Assembly: GCF_030811455.1 (NCBI RefSeq)
Contig: NZ_JAUSQU010000001.1
Span: 1,364,001 to 1,428,000 of the forward strand
Reading direction: 5' to 3'
Source of the DNA: Streptosporangium lutulentum
Lineage (GTDB): Bacteria > Actinomycetota > Actinomycetes > Streptosporangiales > Streptosporangiaceae
Length of the DNA stretch: 64,000 nucleotides
The notes under the pieces: generated by a model
What the model was told of the DNA's origin: nothing
What the model saw: the letters and a program-made list of their open reading frames with translations, nothing else
Databases searched by the model: none
Program-made: the position numbers and the translations under genes
In this document: in pieces, positions 62,651 through 64,000 of the stretch
How positions within the stretch are numbered: the first letter of the stretch is position 1
Layout of the letters: each line of letters opens with the position of its first letter

Positions 62651-64000
62651 TCACGCCGCCCGGCGCGGGAGGGGGCCCGGATCGCCGGAAGGGGCCGCGG
62701 GCAGGCGCAACGCGATCATGGCGATGTCGTCCTTCCCCCCGAAGTTCAGCTCGGTCAGCAACCTGTCGCAGAAGGACTCCAGGGGTTCGCGGGCGAGTGA
62801 CGCGGCGTGGCGGCGCAGCCGTTCGAGGCCGTCGCCGAGGTTCTCCCCCGGCCGTTCGACGAGGCCGTCGGTGTAGAGAAGCAGCGTGCTGCGTGGTGGC
62901 AGCGGCTCGACGGCGCTGTCGCGCGGCCGATCGTAGAGCAGCCCGAGAAGGTGGTTGGGCGCTTCGTCGAGGAAGCGGCTGTCGCCGTCGTGGTCGACCA
63001 GCAGGGGCGGCGGATGCCCGGCCACGGAGTAGTTCAGCCGGGGCAGGCGGTCGCTCGCCCTCTCGACGCGGGCCAGGACACAGGTCGCGGTCTCCTCCGA
63101 GTACAGGGTTCCCATGGCGTTGTCCAGCCGTCTCAGGATCTCGCCGGGAGGCTCCTGGCGGTCGATGGACAGCCCCCTGAGCATGTTGCGTATCTGGCTC
63201 ATGGCGACGGCCGAGGGAAGGTCGTGACCGGCCACGTCCCCGATGGTCAGGACGGTGGTGCCGTCGTGCAGGAGGAAGCAGTCGTACCAGTCTCCGCCCA
63301 CCTCGGCGGCGGCGGGGCTCGGCCGGTAGCGGGCGACGATCTGGAGGTCGGGAACGACGGGAGGGTCGGGGAGCAGGCTGTGCTGGAGGGCGAGCGCCAC
63401 GCGCTGCGTGCGCCGGAATTCGATGGCGTTGCTGAGGGGGGTGTGCGCGTGGTCGAACGTCTGGCCTATCAGGGCGGCATCGGTCGCGCTGATCACCGGG
63501 CGCTCGCCGCAGACGGAGGCGGACACCACCGCCGCCACGGTGCCGTCGACGATGACCGGTACGAGGACCATGCTGTTGGCCGCGGCGTCGATCAACCATG
63601 ACTCGGTGTCCGCGAGCGCGATCCCCGGTGGGGGCTGTCCCGGCGGAAACAGGATGTGGACGGGGCGGCGGTGCCGTACCACGTCGGCGAGCGCGCGGCT
63701 GGTGCCGATGCTCTCCTCGTTTCGCGCCGGCCGTTCGGGCAGACCGGAGCGTACGGCTCCGGCGATGCGGTGGACGACGAGCGGCGCGTCCGCCGGGCGG
63801 TCGGCGGACTCGGGAAGCAGGTAGATGACACACCCGTCGGCCAGCTCCGGCACGATCACGTTGGCCAGCGCGGTGAGCATCTCCTCCAGGCGCGTGATGT
63901 CCGCCGTGGCCTCGGTGGCCCGGTCGAGCAGTTCCTGGCGCCGGTTCTCCTGCCACTGCTGTTCGATGTCGGCGCAGGTGCCCACCCACTCCGCGACGAC
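62651..64000 (-). CDS. PAS-GAF-SpoIIE PP2C phosphatase (N-terminus outside the window)
   Basis: The frame is open to the right edge and reads VVAEWVGTCADIEQQW at the border, the end of a PAS/PAC domain, so the gene is partial. Next comes a GAF-like domain (about 160 residues with VLVPVIVDGTVAAVVSAS), then a SpoIIE/PP2C domain: VGGDWYDCFLLHDG, LTIGDVAGHDLPSAVAMSQ, LLLYTDGLVERPGENL and GGKDDIAMIALR contain the metal-binding Asp residues. Such proteins dephosphorylate anti-sigma-factor antagonists in stress and developmental signalling. It is convergent with the WYL regulator gene. Confidence 0.9.
   Translation of the reverse strand, partial: VVAEWVGTCADIEQQWQENRRQELLDRATEATADITRLEEMLTALANVIVPELADGCVIYLLPESADRPADAPLVVHRIAGAVRSGLPERPARNEESIGTSRALADVVRHRRPVHILFPPGQPPPGIALADTESWLIDAAANSMVLVPVIVDGTVAAVVSASVCGERPVISATDAALIGQTFDHAHTPLSNAIEFRRTQRVALALQHSLLPDPPVVPDLQIVARYRPSPAAAEVGGDWYDCFLLHDGTTVLTIGDVAGHDLPSAVAMSQIRNMLRGLSIDRQEPPGEILRRLDNAMGTLYSEETATCVLARVERASDRLPRLNYSVAGHPPPLLVDHDGDSRFLDEAPNHLLGLLYDRPRDSAVEPLPPRSTLLLYTDGLVERPGENLGDGLERLRRHAASLAREPLESFCDRLLTELNFGGKDDIAMIALRLPAAPSGDPGPLPRRAA

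Overview
The window is high-GC DNA from an actinomycete. Coding frames have strongly C/G-biased third positions, many genes start with GTG and one probably with TTG, several promoters look leaderless, secreted proteins carry Tat or lipobox signals, and LacI, TetR, WYL and NarL-type regulators are abundant. Gene content and style suggest the Streptosporangiales (Streptosporangium, Nonomuraea or a relative); this is inferred from gene character, not from a marker gene. I saw no rRNA, tRNA or CRISPR array.

Positions 1-14,200 are a mosaic of single-gene functions: a truncated DUF4276-like protein, a GNAT acetyltransferase, a beta-lactamase-fold hydrolase, a FabF-type ketosynthase, a LuxR/AAA regulator broken by frameshift and deletion, a glycolipid-binding-domain protein, a two-component system, an amidohydrolase, a Mut7-C protein, a MarR remnant and a solitary IS605-type tnpB. 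Positions 14,200-37,800 form an alpha-glucan island: a secreted amylopullulanase, a maltodextrin-type ABC importer (binding protein plus two permeases), an intracellular GH13 alpha-glucosidase, two nearly identical LacI regulators, a detached MsmK-type ATPase, and a Tat-exported TIM-barrel isomerase beside a FIMAH-tailed sugar dehydrogenase. Four promoters in this island share a 19-bp operator and a TAACNT -10 box at constant spacing, so I propose one regulon: polymer is cut outside, oligosaccharides are imported and hydrolysed, and the secreted oxidoreductive pair is co-induced.

Positions 37,800-46,800 carry a scar of two gene fragments, an MFS transporter, a small secreted protein, a two-component system driving an ABC-2 exporter, and a TetR/SnoaL-like divergent pair. 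Positions 46,950-49,353 are two insertion sequences, an IS701 element inserted in the outer CTAG of an IS982-like element. Positions 49,350-56,040 look like a quinate/shikimate catabolic regulon: 3-dehydroquinate dehydratase, a shikimate/quinate dehydrogenase, a QuiC-type dehydroshikimate dehydratase and a TetR in one operon, with a shikimate-type MFS importer and an MBL-fold hydrolase in another. Both control regions carry the same operator core. Positions 56,370-64,000 hold a fused indolepyruvate ferredoxin oxidoreductase with a divergent Lrp regulator, a YdeI-like protein, a WYL regulator under a perfect palindrome, and the end of a PAS/SpoIIE phosphatase running off the right edge.

The best candidates for new biology are the shared alpha-glucan operator with its secreted isomerase/dehydrogenase pair, gene conversion between the two LacI paralogues, and the quinate/shikimate regulon with its unexplained MBL-fold hydrolase.
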